Source: Perkinsus olseni (Eukaryota > Perkinsozoa > Perkinsida > Perkinsidae). From it: a stretch of 64,000 nucleotides of DNA. The position numbers and the translations under genes were made by a program. The notes below the pieces were generated by a model, which saw only the letters and a program-made list of their open reading frames with translations, was not told the DNA's origin and did no database searches. Positions 1 through 10,463 of the stretch are shown here, piece after piece; the first letter of the stretch is position 1; each line of letters starts with the position of its first letter. The DNA is taken from NCBI GenBank assembly GCA_013115135.1, contig JABANP010000183.1:1-64000 (forward strand), given 5' to 3'.

Positions 1-1310
1 CGTAGAGGTCGAAGCATGCTCATCACGAAAAAGGATTCTTTGATGGCTTGAGTATCTTTCTGGACGACAAGATCGGTGATGACTATCGTATTTATTTAAC
101 TCGCCGGCTCGAAATGTCTGGAGCAAGGGTTATGGAAATTGATGATGGTGAGCGGAGCGAAGGTTGGTTTTACATTTTGTTATTAGCACTGTTCAACCTA
201 AGATACGCCTACGTGGATTGAACACGACTTCCGTTGTGTGCGCTGTCCCCGTCTTGTGCCACATAAATAGTTCTCGATTTTATGCTACGTTCACACTGAT
301 AACCACTTTTTACGCGTCATCACCATGGGTGTAATTTACCGTTCATCTTCCCGCGCAGGTTCGATTCCCACAGCTGTCGTTTTATCCGTCAATAGTTGCA
401 GCCTTGAAGATGTCCATGACCATTCGCTAGTTCAGAGCATCGCCACACGGACAGACCAGCGAGTTCGGTTCCGGTATCCATCAGCGGCCATGTAACAGCG
501 GAGCGAAGCGCTGTATGTTTGTCATTTTTCATCTCGGTGGTAACTTTCCAAGTTGTAGTTGTTGCTGGTCCTATGCTGTGAAGGAAAGTTCGAGGCGGAG
601 CAAGATAGCAAGATTTTTTATAGTGCGCTAGAAGCTTGATATTTTTTTCTTGGAATCCGTACGGCATGAGGATTTGAGGAATTGTAAGGGAAAGCAAAAT
701 GAGCAAGATTTTTGTATTGCGCTAGAAACTTGATATTGTTTGGGATCCATACGACATGAGGATTTGAGGAATTGCAAGGGAAAGCAAGATGAGCAAGATT
801 TTGTATTGCGCTAGAAGCTTGATATTGTTCTCGGGATCCATACGACATGAGGATTTGAGGAACTGTAAGGGAGAGCAAGATGAACAAGATTCCGTATCTT
901 AGGTTGAAGGAGGTGTCCTATACTGCACGGCAGCCTGGAGCCTCTCTCGAGCGGCTTATCCTGGGTGACGAAGCTGCGAAAAAGGAGAGTCAAATTTTTG
1001 TGATTTTTACCGATCTATTGGAGTGCTGGTTGGACGGCGATTTTGCCGAGCCGCAATTGCCGTTTCCATGGATGATTTGATTCGGTGGTGGTTGTTGTTT
1101 TTTCCGGAAATTTTGGTATGGCGAGGAAAATTTCGGCACATTTTTTGAGGAAATTCTTAAAATTTGGAAAATTTATCCATTTCAATCCCCTTCGTAGAGA
1201 TGGTTTCCTGGAATTTTCCGGGAAATTCTGGTATTTTTCGTAATTTTTTGGTAGCAATGCCGAATTGAATTCCCCTTTTCCGCAGTACCACCCCTCCCCC
1301 TACTCCTACC
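1..1310. other. Gene-poor leader region
   Basis: No coding exon could be supported here. It holds a three-unit tandem repeat (609-884) and a plus-strand tRNA B-box-like string near 355-370. Small reading frames present have no recognisable motif. Confidence 0.5.
609..884. repeat. Three-unit tandem repeat, about 90-94 bp
   Basis: Units start near 610, 704 and 794, each opening with CAAGATT and containing GACATGAGGATTTGAGGAA or close variants. The next unit at 885 is broken off and runs into different sequence. Units differ by a few substitutions and small indels, so the array is not recent. Confidence 0.85.
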
Positions 1311-1434
1311 ATGGCCAACGTGTCCTTCCGCCAAGCCTCGGCCCACCAGAGACGAACCAGACTCTTCCACTACGCGTCTTCCGAACACAGCGATCTGACG
1401 CAACCCTTGACGGCGCCCGCGGCTAGCAGTGCAA
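1311..1434 (+). CDS. Candidate first coding exon of the Ca2+/H+ exchanger
   Basis: An ATG at 1311 opens a 41-codon frame rich in Ser, Arg and Thr, which ends at a consensus donor (GTGAGT) in phase 1. In VCX1-type exchangers roughly 60 hydrophilic residues precede the first membrane segment, so its length and character fit. The exon joining it to the clear exon at 2364 was not found: the phases do not match directly, so at least one short exon must lie between 1435 and 2363. The assignment rests on position and style, not on a family motif. Confidence 0.4.
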
Positions 1435-1448
1435 GTGAGTTCGGCGTG

Positions 1449-1685
1449 GTTTATAGCCTGCCTTTTCTGAGTTTCCAATTCGTCTTTTACGCGTTAAAAT
1501 CGATACTGGGAGAGATCTCGGATAATTCGTGAATACCTTTGACGCCATACCAAATTTTCCGTAATTCAGCAAGGTTTCCGATAGAGCTCGGGGCGTGAAA
1601 CTAGCGTGAAATGATCCGAGTTGTCCATAGACTGCCTCTTCTGAGTTCTAGGGTCGTCTTTTACGCGTTAAAATCGACCCTGGGG
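1449..1685. repeat. Direct repeat within putative first intron
   Basis: About 65 bp at 1449-1515 recurs at 1621-1685, sharing CGTCTTTTACGCGTTAAAAT and flanking bases. The offset is about 171 bp. Both lie just behind the candidate exon 1 donor. Confidence 0.7.
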
Positions 1686-2363
1686 TCGCTCCTGAAATTA
1701 AGGAGAAATTTCCGTGGATGTGAACAGCGGAAGAAAATTGCATTCTTAGTAATGCGCTTCCCCAAAATTTGGATTCTTCTGAACGGAACTCGACGGAGCG
1801 TTTATTTTGGCATTGCGCGTGAAGAGATTTTTACCTCGGAATATTTCTATCGGTTTTTTAGTTTTTTTCGCATAAAAAATTTTAATGGTCAATGGGGATT
1901 TGAAATACCGGTTTCAATTTTTTTTCTGAATTTCATTGCGTTCGTTTTTTCTGTTCTCTGTAATCCATATTATTCGAAAAGTGGGTGTACAGGGGAAGGT
2001 TAGGGCGTATCCAATCTCGCAGCGTGCTCGGCGCAGAGAAAAAGATATGCGACATTTCATCTCCTGTCCAGATCTTGGTGGCCCCGCTGCAGTGAAAGTT
2101 AACAATTTTGTAGGGTTGAAGGCGATCGTGTTGGACCCTGTGAACGTAAGGGAAGGAATCTTAGGTTGAAGCTGGCAGTTCATACACGCTGGTATCAATT
2201 TTATGACACTCACTACCCCGGAAATTTATGCTGAGTGAACGGAAGTGGACAGGTGTCTCCTGATAGGATTGTCTCGTCGTTGGTTGATCGATTCACGATA
2301 CGAGTGGGATCTTAGTGATCGATACGCTCCGCGAATTTTGTAAAATGCTGCCTCGACCTCAAG

Positions 2364-5300
2364 ATACTCTGTATCTTTACACCGATCGGCGTTGCGTCGA
2401 GCATGCTTGGATGGTCACCTGCGGTCGTCTTCGGCACTAATTTCATTGCCTTGATACCGCTAGCGAAGATATTGGGTAAGGGTGGGGAAAAATGTCGCTG
2501 CCGGGAATTGAACTCGGGTCCTTGCCCATGAATCTTGATTATTGGAATAGCGAAATCTTCCTAGCGAGGACTTAGTGAATACTGTAGACGATAATTTCCC
2601 TTGCGAAGATACTGAGTAGTGCAGGGTAGATGTCGATACCGGGGATCGAACCCGGGTCCTCGCCCACGGAATTCGATTATTCGAGTAGTGTAGTAATTCC
2701 GAGTAAGTACTGTGCATAAAAAACTCCCTTGTGAAGATATTTCTTAAGATGTCAGTGCCCGGGATTGAACCCGGGTCCTCGATGGTTGAAATGGAATGAC
2801 TCTAGCGAGGATTTGACAAGCACTGTGAACAAGAATTCTCCGTTTCTCACGAAGTGCGGAAAATTTGGTAGGATAATTCCCATTGATTAATTTATTATTC
2901 AATTTTCATACCACTCCTTTCGTAGGTGATGCGACTGAGGAGCTCGCGGTTGGCCTTCGGAATGACACCCTGGGCGGTCTATTAAACGCGACCTTTGGCA
3001 ACGCAGTAGAAATGATTCTCACGGTGCAGTCGTTGATGAAGGGTCTGGTCACGGTCGTGAAGGGAACTCTCCTGGGATCTGTCCTGTCAAACCTGCTGCT
3101 GGTAAGTTGAATTTTAGGATTTTTCCGTCTGACCGAGCCTCGATTATCGAGGGGAAATTTTTGCGTAAATAAATTGATGTTTTTCATACCCCACAGTGGA
3201 TTTTTTTTTCGAGCGTTGCAAAATTGTCACTTTTTTCGTTTAGTATTATAGTAACAGTATGTATCAGGCTGGTTGAAACATCGTGTTCATTCCAGGAAAA
3301 TTTCTGCAGCGGGAATTTACCTGGAATTTTTCCGCTGAAGATATAAATCCTGCCGAGGGAACGGTAAAATTTTCAACTTTCTGAAAATTTACGATTTTTG
3401 CTTCATAAAACTCCGGTGAATTTCTCCCCATGGTGATTCCGTAATTACCATGCTTGACCTCAAGATTCTTCTCTGAGGTGCTGGGTATGTCCTTTTTCTT
3501 CGGCGGTATTGGGCACTTGGGCAAGGAGCAGGAATTCAAGGAGACCCGTCCGATGACGAATATGAGTATGCTACTTCTAGCTTGCGCAGCCTTCGCGATG
3601 CCGACGGTAAGATTCTCGAAGATATCTTTCGATCGATTTGGGTAAAACACTTTTAAGACTGGAATATTTACATTTTTTATCAAGTGTAATTCTAAGCAAC
3701 GGTAAGATTCTCGAAGATGCTTCTCGATCGATTTCGCTAGACCATTTTTGAGACGGAAATATTTCATAATAGAAATTTAGTTATTGAAAGTATCATATAG
3801 TGTTGAATAAATTATCATATTAAATTGTTTCGAAGGGTATCTTTAGTGTTAGTATATTTGTAAGTAACGGTAAGATCCTCAAAGATATCTTTCGATCGAT
3901 TCCGGTAGAACAATTCAATGCCTAACTTCATTGGGGTCAGCATCATTCATCGTTATTTTCGATCGAGAAATGCCGGCCATGGGATTCGAACCGGGGACCT
4001 TGAGGGTCCGATCTTCAGGCGGCCTGAATCAGGCCTCGGCGAGTTGATAGCTTTGCTCAGGTTTTCGAGGAAGGCTTCAAACAGCAATTTGAGAAGGAAG
4101 ATTTGCAGAGCACCGTCTTGGAGATTTCCAGAGTGGTTTCCATCTTCCTTCTGCTCAGCTACATCTGCTTCCTCGTCTTCCAAATGTAAATGATAAAAAT
4201 ACAACATGCCGGGATCGAACCGGGGACCTTCCGCAGGTATACACACCTATCGATATTCGAGAGCGAGAGTGGCGAGGATGCTGACGAGCCGACCATAAAC
4301 GTACCGACCTCCTTGACTTTATTATTGGTGGGTATCTTGATCGATTATGCCTTTCCCGTTTTACAACTTACAGCGACGATTTGCGAGAATTGTGGTATTG
4401 AGAAAGAATGAAGCGGTCGTTGTTTTCAGGTTTCAACTTTATTAGTCGCGTTGAACTCCGAGTATCTTGTCGGATCTATCGAGGGGGTCGTGTAAGTTTT
4501 TATGCGTCGTTATTGTTCACGCCTTGAGAAGCGGATCTTTAGGTCGAGCTATTTCGTATCTTATTCAGGTCGAGCTTTTCCGTATCTTACTCAGGTCGAG
4601 CTATTCCGTATCTTACTCAGGTCGAGCTATTCTGTATCTTCCTCGTTCATCGGTGTTATATTACTACCAATAGTCGGCAACGCGTGCGAGCATGCGTCGG
4701 CCATTCGGATGTGTATCATTGACAAACCGGAGATCGCGATCGGCATTGCTGTGGGGTCGTGCACGCAAATTGCGCTTTTTGTGGTAAGCAATCTTTCATC
4801 AGCACCTTTTTTTTGATACCCCATTAACCTCGTCTGTGCGCTGTGTTCGACCGTTCGGACGCCAATCAGCTGCAAGGATGACCCTCGTGTTGATAGGAAG
4901 TCCGAGAGCGTGTATTCTCTTGGCCGCTTCCGCGAGTTCCATCCGAAAACTGAACCTCGCGAAATTTTTCAACATTCCACTGCGCTGTGAGTGGACTGAT
5001 TTCGATTCTCACCGGCTTCTCCACAGTTGATGCAGGGGAATCGGTTTCCCTCTTTCCTCCGTGCCGCGAGTTGGCAAATCTTGATGAATGAACTGCGAGT
5101 TTATTAACCAGTTGAAGAGAGACTACTAATTCTCATCGAATCGCTTCATGAGCCTTTTCCGTATTCACTCGGTATCTTTTCCGGTGTTTAACGGTTTTCT
5201 TGCAGTTTGCGTCAAGCAAGACTGTCAGGTGCCCTTCGCTGTGATTGTTGGTTGGTGCATGGGCGTATCTATGGACCTTGACTTCGGCATGCTTGGAGTT

Positions 5301-5470
5301 GTGATACTGGTAAGTCAGCTCAACGGCTCACTGCCCTCTACCAGCATCATCATCATCAGGTCTTGTCCGTGATCATCGCGATGTCGATTGTGGTCAACGG
5401 CAAGAGCAACTGGTTGGAGGGACTCATGCTTCAACTCACTTACCTAATCGTGGCGGTGGTCTACTGGTAG
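2364..5470 (+). CDS. CAX: Vacuolar-type Ca2+/H+ exchanger (CAX/VCX1 family)
   Basis: Nine exons read in one continuous frame: 2364-2475, 2926-3101, 3478-3606, 4061-4185, 4237-4327, 4430-4491, 4621-4783, 5229-5309, 5360-5470, each with GT donor and AG acceptor and matching phases, ending in TAG at 5468. The product (349 residues from the first clear exon) has the two CAX repeats: GNAVEMI in the first and PIVGNACEH in the second, whose glutamates are the family's ion-exchange residues. Other family landmarks seen are [32 protein letters not shown] and KSNWLEG. An acidic loop ([10 protein letters not shown]) separates the halves. Family knowledge says such proteins export cytosolic Ca2+ into vacuole or acidocalcisome in exchange for protons. 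Exon start 4061 was chosen over 4070 and 4085 for its polypyrimidine tract. Introns range from 50 to 454 nt. The N-terminus is incomplete (see 1311-1434). Confidence 0.92.
2461..2845 (-). repeat. Three tandem tRNA-like units filling a CAX intron
   Basis: Units start near 2461, 2601 and 2729, each beginning with a GCGAAGATAT-like string, followed by an antisense tRNA B-box-like string (GGGATCGAACCC or a close variant). The first unit begins inside the upstream exon, so the units copy the last exon bases and the donor area. The intron appears to have grown by tandem duplication of a segment spanning its own 5' splice site. Confidence 0.7.
3968..4060 (-). repeat. tRNA-like (SINE-like) sequence in CAX intron
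   Basis: Antisense B box (GGATTCGAACC at about 3981) followed by arms resembling a decayed tRNA. It ends directly at the acceptor of the exon at 4061. It also carries one of the 14-bp palindromic insertions (4015-4035). Confidence 0.55.
4015..4035 (-). repeat. 14-bp palindromic insertion (mirror form)
   Basis: TCAGGC, then arm GGCCTGA, centre A, then inverted arm. Lies in a CAX intron. Confidence 0.85.
4186..4236 (+). other. 51-nt CAX intron made mostly of a tRNA-like 3' half
   Basis: The intron runs from GTAAAT to CCGCAG. More than half of it is an antisense tRNA 3'-half-like string with the B box GGGATCGAACC at 4210-4220, and the AG acceptor follows 16 bases later within the same element. 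The surrounding exons join in frame (phase 2), so this is a used intron if the gene is active. Confidence 0.75.
4543..4646 (+). repeat. Four tandem 26-bp repeats, each with a 3' splice site
   Basis: Copies start at 4543, 4569, 4595 and 4621, each opening GTCGAGCT and each preceded by AG. The CAX exon most likely starts at the fourth copy (4621). Use of the first acceptor would add 78 nt and keep the frame open; use of the second or third would shift it. Confidence 0.9.
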
Positions 5471-5827
5471 GTGACTGCACCTTTTCCGTATCTTCTCCGA
5501 TCGCTTTCGGCCTGGGTTTCATCTACTTCACGGGTGCGAAATCTTCGCGCTGAGAAGTTATCGTTTATTCCAATGAGCATTCGAATGAAGCGAGCGAACC
5601 GAGCGGAACATATATTAGTTTGAGCTCAATTCTTCGCGAAATGATTTTTTCGATTCTTTGTTTCTGGAATTTTATTGCTCTCCTGAAGAGATTTATTTTT
5701 CGTGAAAAGTCGAATCGACTTTTGTTTTTACTTTTTGTGAAGTAGTTATTCTGTTAAATGCAACTTGGGTGTCGAACGAAGAAATATTCACCGTCTATAG
5801 CATAAGTACATGAGCTTGATTCAGCAG

Positions 5828-5901
5828 GCCCCATGGTCTAGTTGAGAAGCGCATTCAACCACGTATCGGCAGGTCTCAGGTTCGATCCCACCCCGGGGCA
5901 A
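5828..5901 (+). repeat. tRNA-like sequence downstream of CAX
   Basis: Begins GGCCCCATGGTCTAG (A-box-like) and has GGTTCGATCCC near its 3' end with the terminal string CCGGGGCA. Only five acceptor-stem pairs form and the anticodon arm is poor, so it is a SINE head or decayed tRNA, not a confident tRNA gene. Confidence 0.5.
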
Positions 5902-6039
5902 GGTTCTGGTTGAGCTTGGCGATTTTAATATTTTTCAGCATACCCGACTGTATTACGAATGGGCTGATTATTTTCACGCTCTAATTTTGTTGAGTTAGGT
6001 AAACGCGGCGGTGAAGATCGCTCGGTACAGTGACAACTC

Positions 6040-6290
6040 GTGGAAATTACGTTCGTACAGGCTTCATCCGTACAGTTTCCACACGTACAGTTGTGAGTCA
6101 TAATCTTACACCACCTTTGCGTCGGTACTCGTACAGCATCCAGTGGTCACCACTGAGTGGTGCAGTTTTAGCACATACACTGACGATTCGTACACTGATG
6201 ATCCGCACACTAACGATCCGTACAATAACCCGTGGTACGCTTCCAGTAAGGACAGTAACAAGTCGTACAGTACCGACTCATGGATTTGAA
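6040..6290. repeat. Degenerate CGTACA tandem motif cluster
   Basis: Strings of the type TCCGTACA or CGTACAG recur about every 15-20 bases, at least ten times. Spacing is irregular. Similar strings appear again near 6740-6790. Confidence 0.6.
6141..6161 (+). repeat. 14-bp palindromic insertion
   Basis: Arm CAGTGGT, centre C, inverted arm, then AGTGGT again. It sits in the CGTACA motif cluster. Confidence 0.9.
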
Positions 6291-6432
6291 ATTCGTATAC
6301 GGAATTTTCATACTTCCCGATATTTTCGTCCGCTGGGCAATTTTTTAATCATTGGTTTTGCGCCGCGCAAAAGTAATGATTGATAAATTGCCCACCCAGT
6401 GTTGGTTGATCATCCCGATCACTCCATTGTCA

Positions 6433-6495
6433 TCTGCCAGGATTGATCCCGGGCGATCCGGAAGATAGCGCGACCCGCCACCGCTATGCCAGTGT
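6433..6495 (-). repeat. tRNA-like sequence
   Basis: Antisense B-box-like GGATTGATCC at about 6441, with A-box-like bases (TGGCGGGTCGC on the minus strand) upstream. Decayed; no full cloverleaf was drawn. Confidence 0.4.
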
Positions 6496-7149
6496 GGCGT
6501 TGCTGACTAGTTAGACGAATTGTAGCCTGTTACTAGGTTGCGCTTCTTCTGGGCCCTCGAAATTCGGTATGGTTCGACTGGTGAGATGGTGGATCCCACA
6601 CTAACGACGGAAACGACCATCGCACGAAACCCGAGGAACCTCCATTCGTGCATCGCTGTTCCATACATTGTAGGTTTCGTCGAAGATTGTTTCAGCCATG
6701 ACCGGGTTCATCCTGCTTGTTTCGTCCATGTTACTGTTCAGCCTCTTTCGTACACATCTCATTCATCCACGGGTCTTACGTACATGATCCCTTTGTCCAC
6801 GCCGTTTCGTTCAATCACGCTCTAACTCCGTTTCCTCCGTCCAGGGCAAGTTCAATGACTGAGAAGAGGTTCGGGACGTGGCGATGAGCGCGGCTGCCTG
6901 GGCGAGCGCGAGTGTCGTGGTCGGGCCGTCGTTGAGTGTGAGAGGGAGGTCGAGAACTTGAAATTTTCTTGGCCCACCCTCCCACCCCTAACGCAGAGAG
7001 GTATCGGTGTCTGCTTTAGCGATAGGCGGGCATTCGCGCCCAGCTGGATATCACTGTTGAGACAAACAAGTGCCAACAGCTGAGGGCAGATGCGTCAGAT
7101 TGTGCTGGCGCGATGGCGTCAAGAAGTCCGAAGCAAGGTGTGCGAGTTC

Positions 7150-7717
7150 CCGACCGTGTGAGTTGCACGTAATCCACAGGATCTCGGGCCGTGATCCTGA
7201 GTGGACGGAGCATGAGGTTCGGGTTGCTCGAGTAAGAGCTGCCTGCCCCAGAGCCGGCATCGCAAGCGACGAGTTCACCGAGATAGCTACCGGTGCTGGC
7301 GGCAGCGTACAGATTTTTTTCGCAGATGGTCCGATTACTCTAAAACGCACCTGGTTGCCGCTGACGCCGGGCTTCTACTCCACTGGCGACTCGTCCGAGC
7401 TTGGAGTGAAGATGCAGTACAACGTCAGCATTGACGGAACCGTTGCTGTGAAGCTTGACTGTGCTTGTGGCGGTGACACCGGTTTTAAGAAGTACGAACT
7501 CCTGGGCACGGGCATTGGTAATCCCTACGAGGTGAAACCTATCGAGGACGGAGACACGTTGGAGGACCTCGTTGGTAGCCTCAAGATGGCTTGCCCCGGT
7601 TTATCGGAAGATAGTTTTCTCACGGACAACTACCAGAAGTTGGGGTTTGCTACCGAAGATGTGATTTATGTCACTGGCGACTTTATCACTGATAGTCTTC
7701 ATAGGCAACTTTCTTAA
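7150..7717 (+). pseudogene. TGIGKPY secreted family, 5'-truncated copy (A)
   Basis: From about 7160 the frame encodes a product matching residues about 120-300 of the intact copy at 9561: EHEVRVAR, RTWLPLTPG, SIDGTV, GGDTGFKKYELLGTGIG, DGDTLEDLV and a C-terminal SLHRQLS. The signal peptide and the first third are absent, and the sequence upstream is unrelated. The remaining frame is open to its TAA. Homology to copy B continues about 400 bp past the stop, so it arose by segmental duplication followed by loss of the 5' part. A novel upstream exon could still rescue it, but none is seen. Confidence 0.7.
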
Positions 7718-8110
7718 TATTTTTCTGTCAATTGTTATTAGTACTTATCCCAATCAATTTTTCCCCTCCTTACGCTCAGAAGCGCAGGGTCTGCCAGTGA
7801 CGTTTGCGTCGATTCCCGAATTCTCTTACGCGCTTACTGCACCTCAAGTTTCGTCCCTCAGTAGTCGGTGACAACTGTCAAGGAAACACCGTCCTAGACT
7901 CCGTTTCGCCACTCAATCACAATTGGCGATGTTGGGTTCAGTTGGTCAGGCAAGGTGTCGATGGAAATGGACGATACAGTTTCGGACATAATCTCGATGG
8001 GAGAGTGACGCGCATTAGCCTCGGAGAACCAGTTGGTGGTATTTGTCATTACCGAGTGCGGAAGCGCATACACTAACTGACAGGTTGTTTCCTGAAGTAT
8101 GTTCTTCATT
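7718..8110 (+). repeat. 3' flank shared with copy B (10464-10890)
   Basis: This stretch matches the downstream flank of the gene at 9561 (CAATCAATTTTT, TTACGCTC, GATTCC.GAATTCTCTTAC and further blocks). It marks the extent of the duplication that made copies A and B. Confidence 0.75.
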
Positions 8111-9009
8111 GGTTATTGATAACCTTCCTCGTTAGGATGACTAGTTCCTCGCCTGTTGATAACCGGAACGTTCCTGCCAGAAACTTCCTGGCGGGAACCT
8201 AGCGATGTAGATCTTTCCAGTAACACGCTACTTTCAGACACGGGCTCTGAAACAATCAGATCCTTAACATGCCCTCATGAAACCCGCCGGCTCTCATTGA
8301 TGCAGATACAAACTCACGTGAGAGGACCCGCTGGGTGGAATCAGGTTGATTTTACCCAGCGGGTCCTGATTATCAAGAGGCCTCAGAAGTCTATTGCATG
8401 ATGTCCGGCCCGCTTTTGTACGGCCTTTCACGCTTACGGTATGATAGGCACACTCTCAGAGGCTGTCTTGGGTGAGTCATCGCGGCGCTTAAGAATTGCG
8501 CCGCGTTATGGGTATGTCATCGACAGTTCTATGAATCGTACACTAGGCTGGATTTCCTGACGATATTCTAAAGCTAGTGATCCTCCTTCAGAGTTGCGCT
8601 GTAGCCAGTTCTGAACATAAGCTAAACCATCTACGCAGCCGCAGGCACGAGACCTGCACCACGTCACGTCCTGCGATCCACAAGCGCGCTAGCTGTCGCT
8701 ACCGCAGTCGTGGGGAGTGTCTCCCGTAATCCCGTACATGGAATGAGCTCACGTGAAACGCTAGAAGGTCTGTCAAGTGAGAAGAGACCACCCGGGTTCT
8801 GCCATCTGGAATCCAATCTTTCATCTGCTGCCTTCTCATCATCCGCCACTTAGCTTAGCTTCAGCGTAGCTTCGCATCGGAGCAAGATAAGATCAGCGAC
8901 AAAAGCATCGCAGGTCCTCCTTGTTTTGAGTCCTTGTCAGTGCCATTCTCTTTCGACGGAGGACTGACTGACGATCTCAGACGGTGAAGCTCTGAGGCTT
9001 TCCTCGCAC

Positions 9010-9270
9010 TCAATACCCATCTAAGGCGTTAGGTCCCTCCCGTGACATGGCGCTGGTCCGGGCCTCGATGACGTCACGCGCCACCGCTGCTCAGCTAGGT
9101 CGAGCGGGAAATCCTTGGGATGGAATGCCAATCTCGAAGTGACGACAGAATCATCGAGTTCTGCACCCAAGTATCTCGTGGCGTTGCTTGGGGTAACATG
9201 GCGTTGCTCCTCGCGGGCCTTCTCTCTCAATTCGATATGAGAGAAAGAGGACAGTGCACGCTGAGGATTC
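9010..9270 (+). repeat. Inverted paralogous block, partner at 19735-19990
   Basis: The two blocks align in opposite orientation over about 250 bp, sharing strings such as GAGTTCTGCACCCAA and CTCGTGGCGTTGCTTGGGG. The partner carries a 14-bp palindromic insertion that this copy lacks. Confidence 0.75.
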
Positions 9271-9432
9271 GCGTGCAAACCGACCTGCGCTGTAGCGAGC
9301 TAGCGTGACGTTACTCGCGTCACATGGGATTTTGCGAACGGTTGGGCTCCTATGGTCTATCTCCTTGCCCAAGGATCACCAGGAGTGAATCGAGCACTTA
9401 TCCGTATCGTGGTGGTGCTTCTGTCGTGTTCG

Positions 9433-9453
9433 TCCCAGTTACTGGGACCCAGT
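9433..9453 (+). repeat. 14-bp palindromic insertion
   Basis: Arm TCCCAGT, centre T, inverted arm, then CCCAGT again. It lies about 110 bp upstream of copy B. Confidence 0.9.
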
Positions 9454-9560
9454 AGCACAAGATGTCGTGGTTGAAAGACGAACTGTGCATGCGATGAACA
9501 ATACGTTGTGCTATTCCCTCCATCACTGGTTCCCTTTCGTAGGTAGCTGTCCATTTACCA

Positions 9561-10463
9561 ATGATGATCTTCCGCCTTATCATCTCAGCCTTCCGTTTCT
9601 TACCTCTGGTCTACGGTGGTCGCAGGTGTCGCCCTTCTCCCAAACCAGCATCCCACGCACATTCGAGCCCTGCCCAGACTCCAGTTCCGACCCTCCCCGC
9701 CCAAACTCCAGTTCCGACTCCCCCCCTCGTCCCCAAGCTCGATGACCACACGTACAAGCACATCGGCTATTTCGTTTACGAGTCGAAAGTTCCCTACTCC
9801 GTCAAGATGGTTTTTGTTGGCCTTCCTGGCGATGTGGGCATGTTCTCCGTGGAGTGTAAAGGTTTTTATCAGAGTAATTTGTTCCGTCTTCACGAGGTCG
9901 AGGGAGACCCGGACGTTATCCACCAGGTGCCGGACGCTGGTCCTGAGCGGGATGAGCATGGGGTTTGGGTAGCTCGAGCGGAAGCTGCATGCCCTGAGGC
10001 CATGGTCCGACAACAAGATTTCTCTTATTTCAGTGTCAACGAGGGCGGCGATTTAGAGGTTTCCTTCGGCGATAACCTTGTTACTCTATCACGCACCTGG
10101 TTGCCGCTGATACCGGGGCTCTATTCCACCGGCGAATCGTCCGAGTTTGGAGTCCAGATGCAGTATAAAATCAGCATAGACGGAACCGTTAATGTGAAGC
10201 TTGGCTGTGCTGATGGCGGTGACACCGGTTTCAAGAAGTACAAACTCGTTGGAACAGGCATTGGTAAGCCCTACCAGGTGTCAGCCATGAAGGACGGAGA
10301 TACGTTAAAGGACCTCGTCGACAGCCTCAAGTTGGCTTGCCCTGGTTTGACTGGATATCAACTCGATATGGACAACTACAATACTGTGGGATTTGCGACC
10401 GGAGAAGTGATTTACGTTGCTGGTGAATTCTTCCGTGATAGTCTTCATAGACAACTTTCTTAG
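9561..10463 (+). CDS. Secreted TGIGKPY-family protein, intact copy (B)
   Basis: A 300-residue single-exon frame from ATG to TAG. Residues 1-18 form a signal peptide (hydrophobic run LIISAFRFLPLVYG). A Pro/Thr linker with two TPVPT repeats follows (residues 30-55). The first part of the mature protein has VYESK..YSVKMVFVGLPGDVGMFSVEC. The C-terminal half has RTWLPLIPG, SIDGTV, CADGGDTGFKKYKLVGTGIGKPY and DGDTLKDLVDSL, all conserved in the other copies. I do not recognise the domain; an extracellular or surface role is inferred from the signal peptide and cysteines. A TTTCGTAG string just upstream, also kept in copy E, could be a 3' splice site for an upstream non-coding exon. Confidence 0.85.
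   Translation: MMIFRLIISAFRFLPLVYGGRRCRPSPKPASHAHSSPAQTPVPTLPAQTPVPTPPLVPKLDDHTYKHIGYFVYESKVPYSVKMVFVGLPGDVGMFSVECKGFYQSNLFRLHEVEGDPDVIHQVPDAGPERDEHGVWVARAEAACPEAMVRQQDFSYFSVNEGGDLEVSFGDNLVTLSRTWLPLIPGLYSTGESSEFGVQMQYKISIDGTVNVKLGCADGGDTGFKKYKLVGTGIGKPYQVSAMKDGDTLKDLVDSLKLACPGLTGYQLDMDNYNTVGFATGEVIYVAGEFFRDSLHRQLS

Larger units (their letters stand above)
5471..7149. other. Intergenic, repeat-rich
   Basis: Holds the tRNA-like piece at 5828, an array of degenerate CGTACA-containing short repeats (about 6040-6290), an antisense tRNA-like piece near 6433-6495, and one palindromic insertion. No exon could be supported. Confidence 0.5.
8111..9560. other. Intergenic between copies A and B
   Basis: Contains a 13-bp inverted repeat (GGACCCGCTGGGT at 8326 and its complement ending at 8366), a block at about 9010-9270 that recurs inverted at 19735-19990, and one palindromic insertion at 9433. 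No gene supported. Confidence 0.5.
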
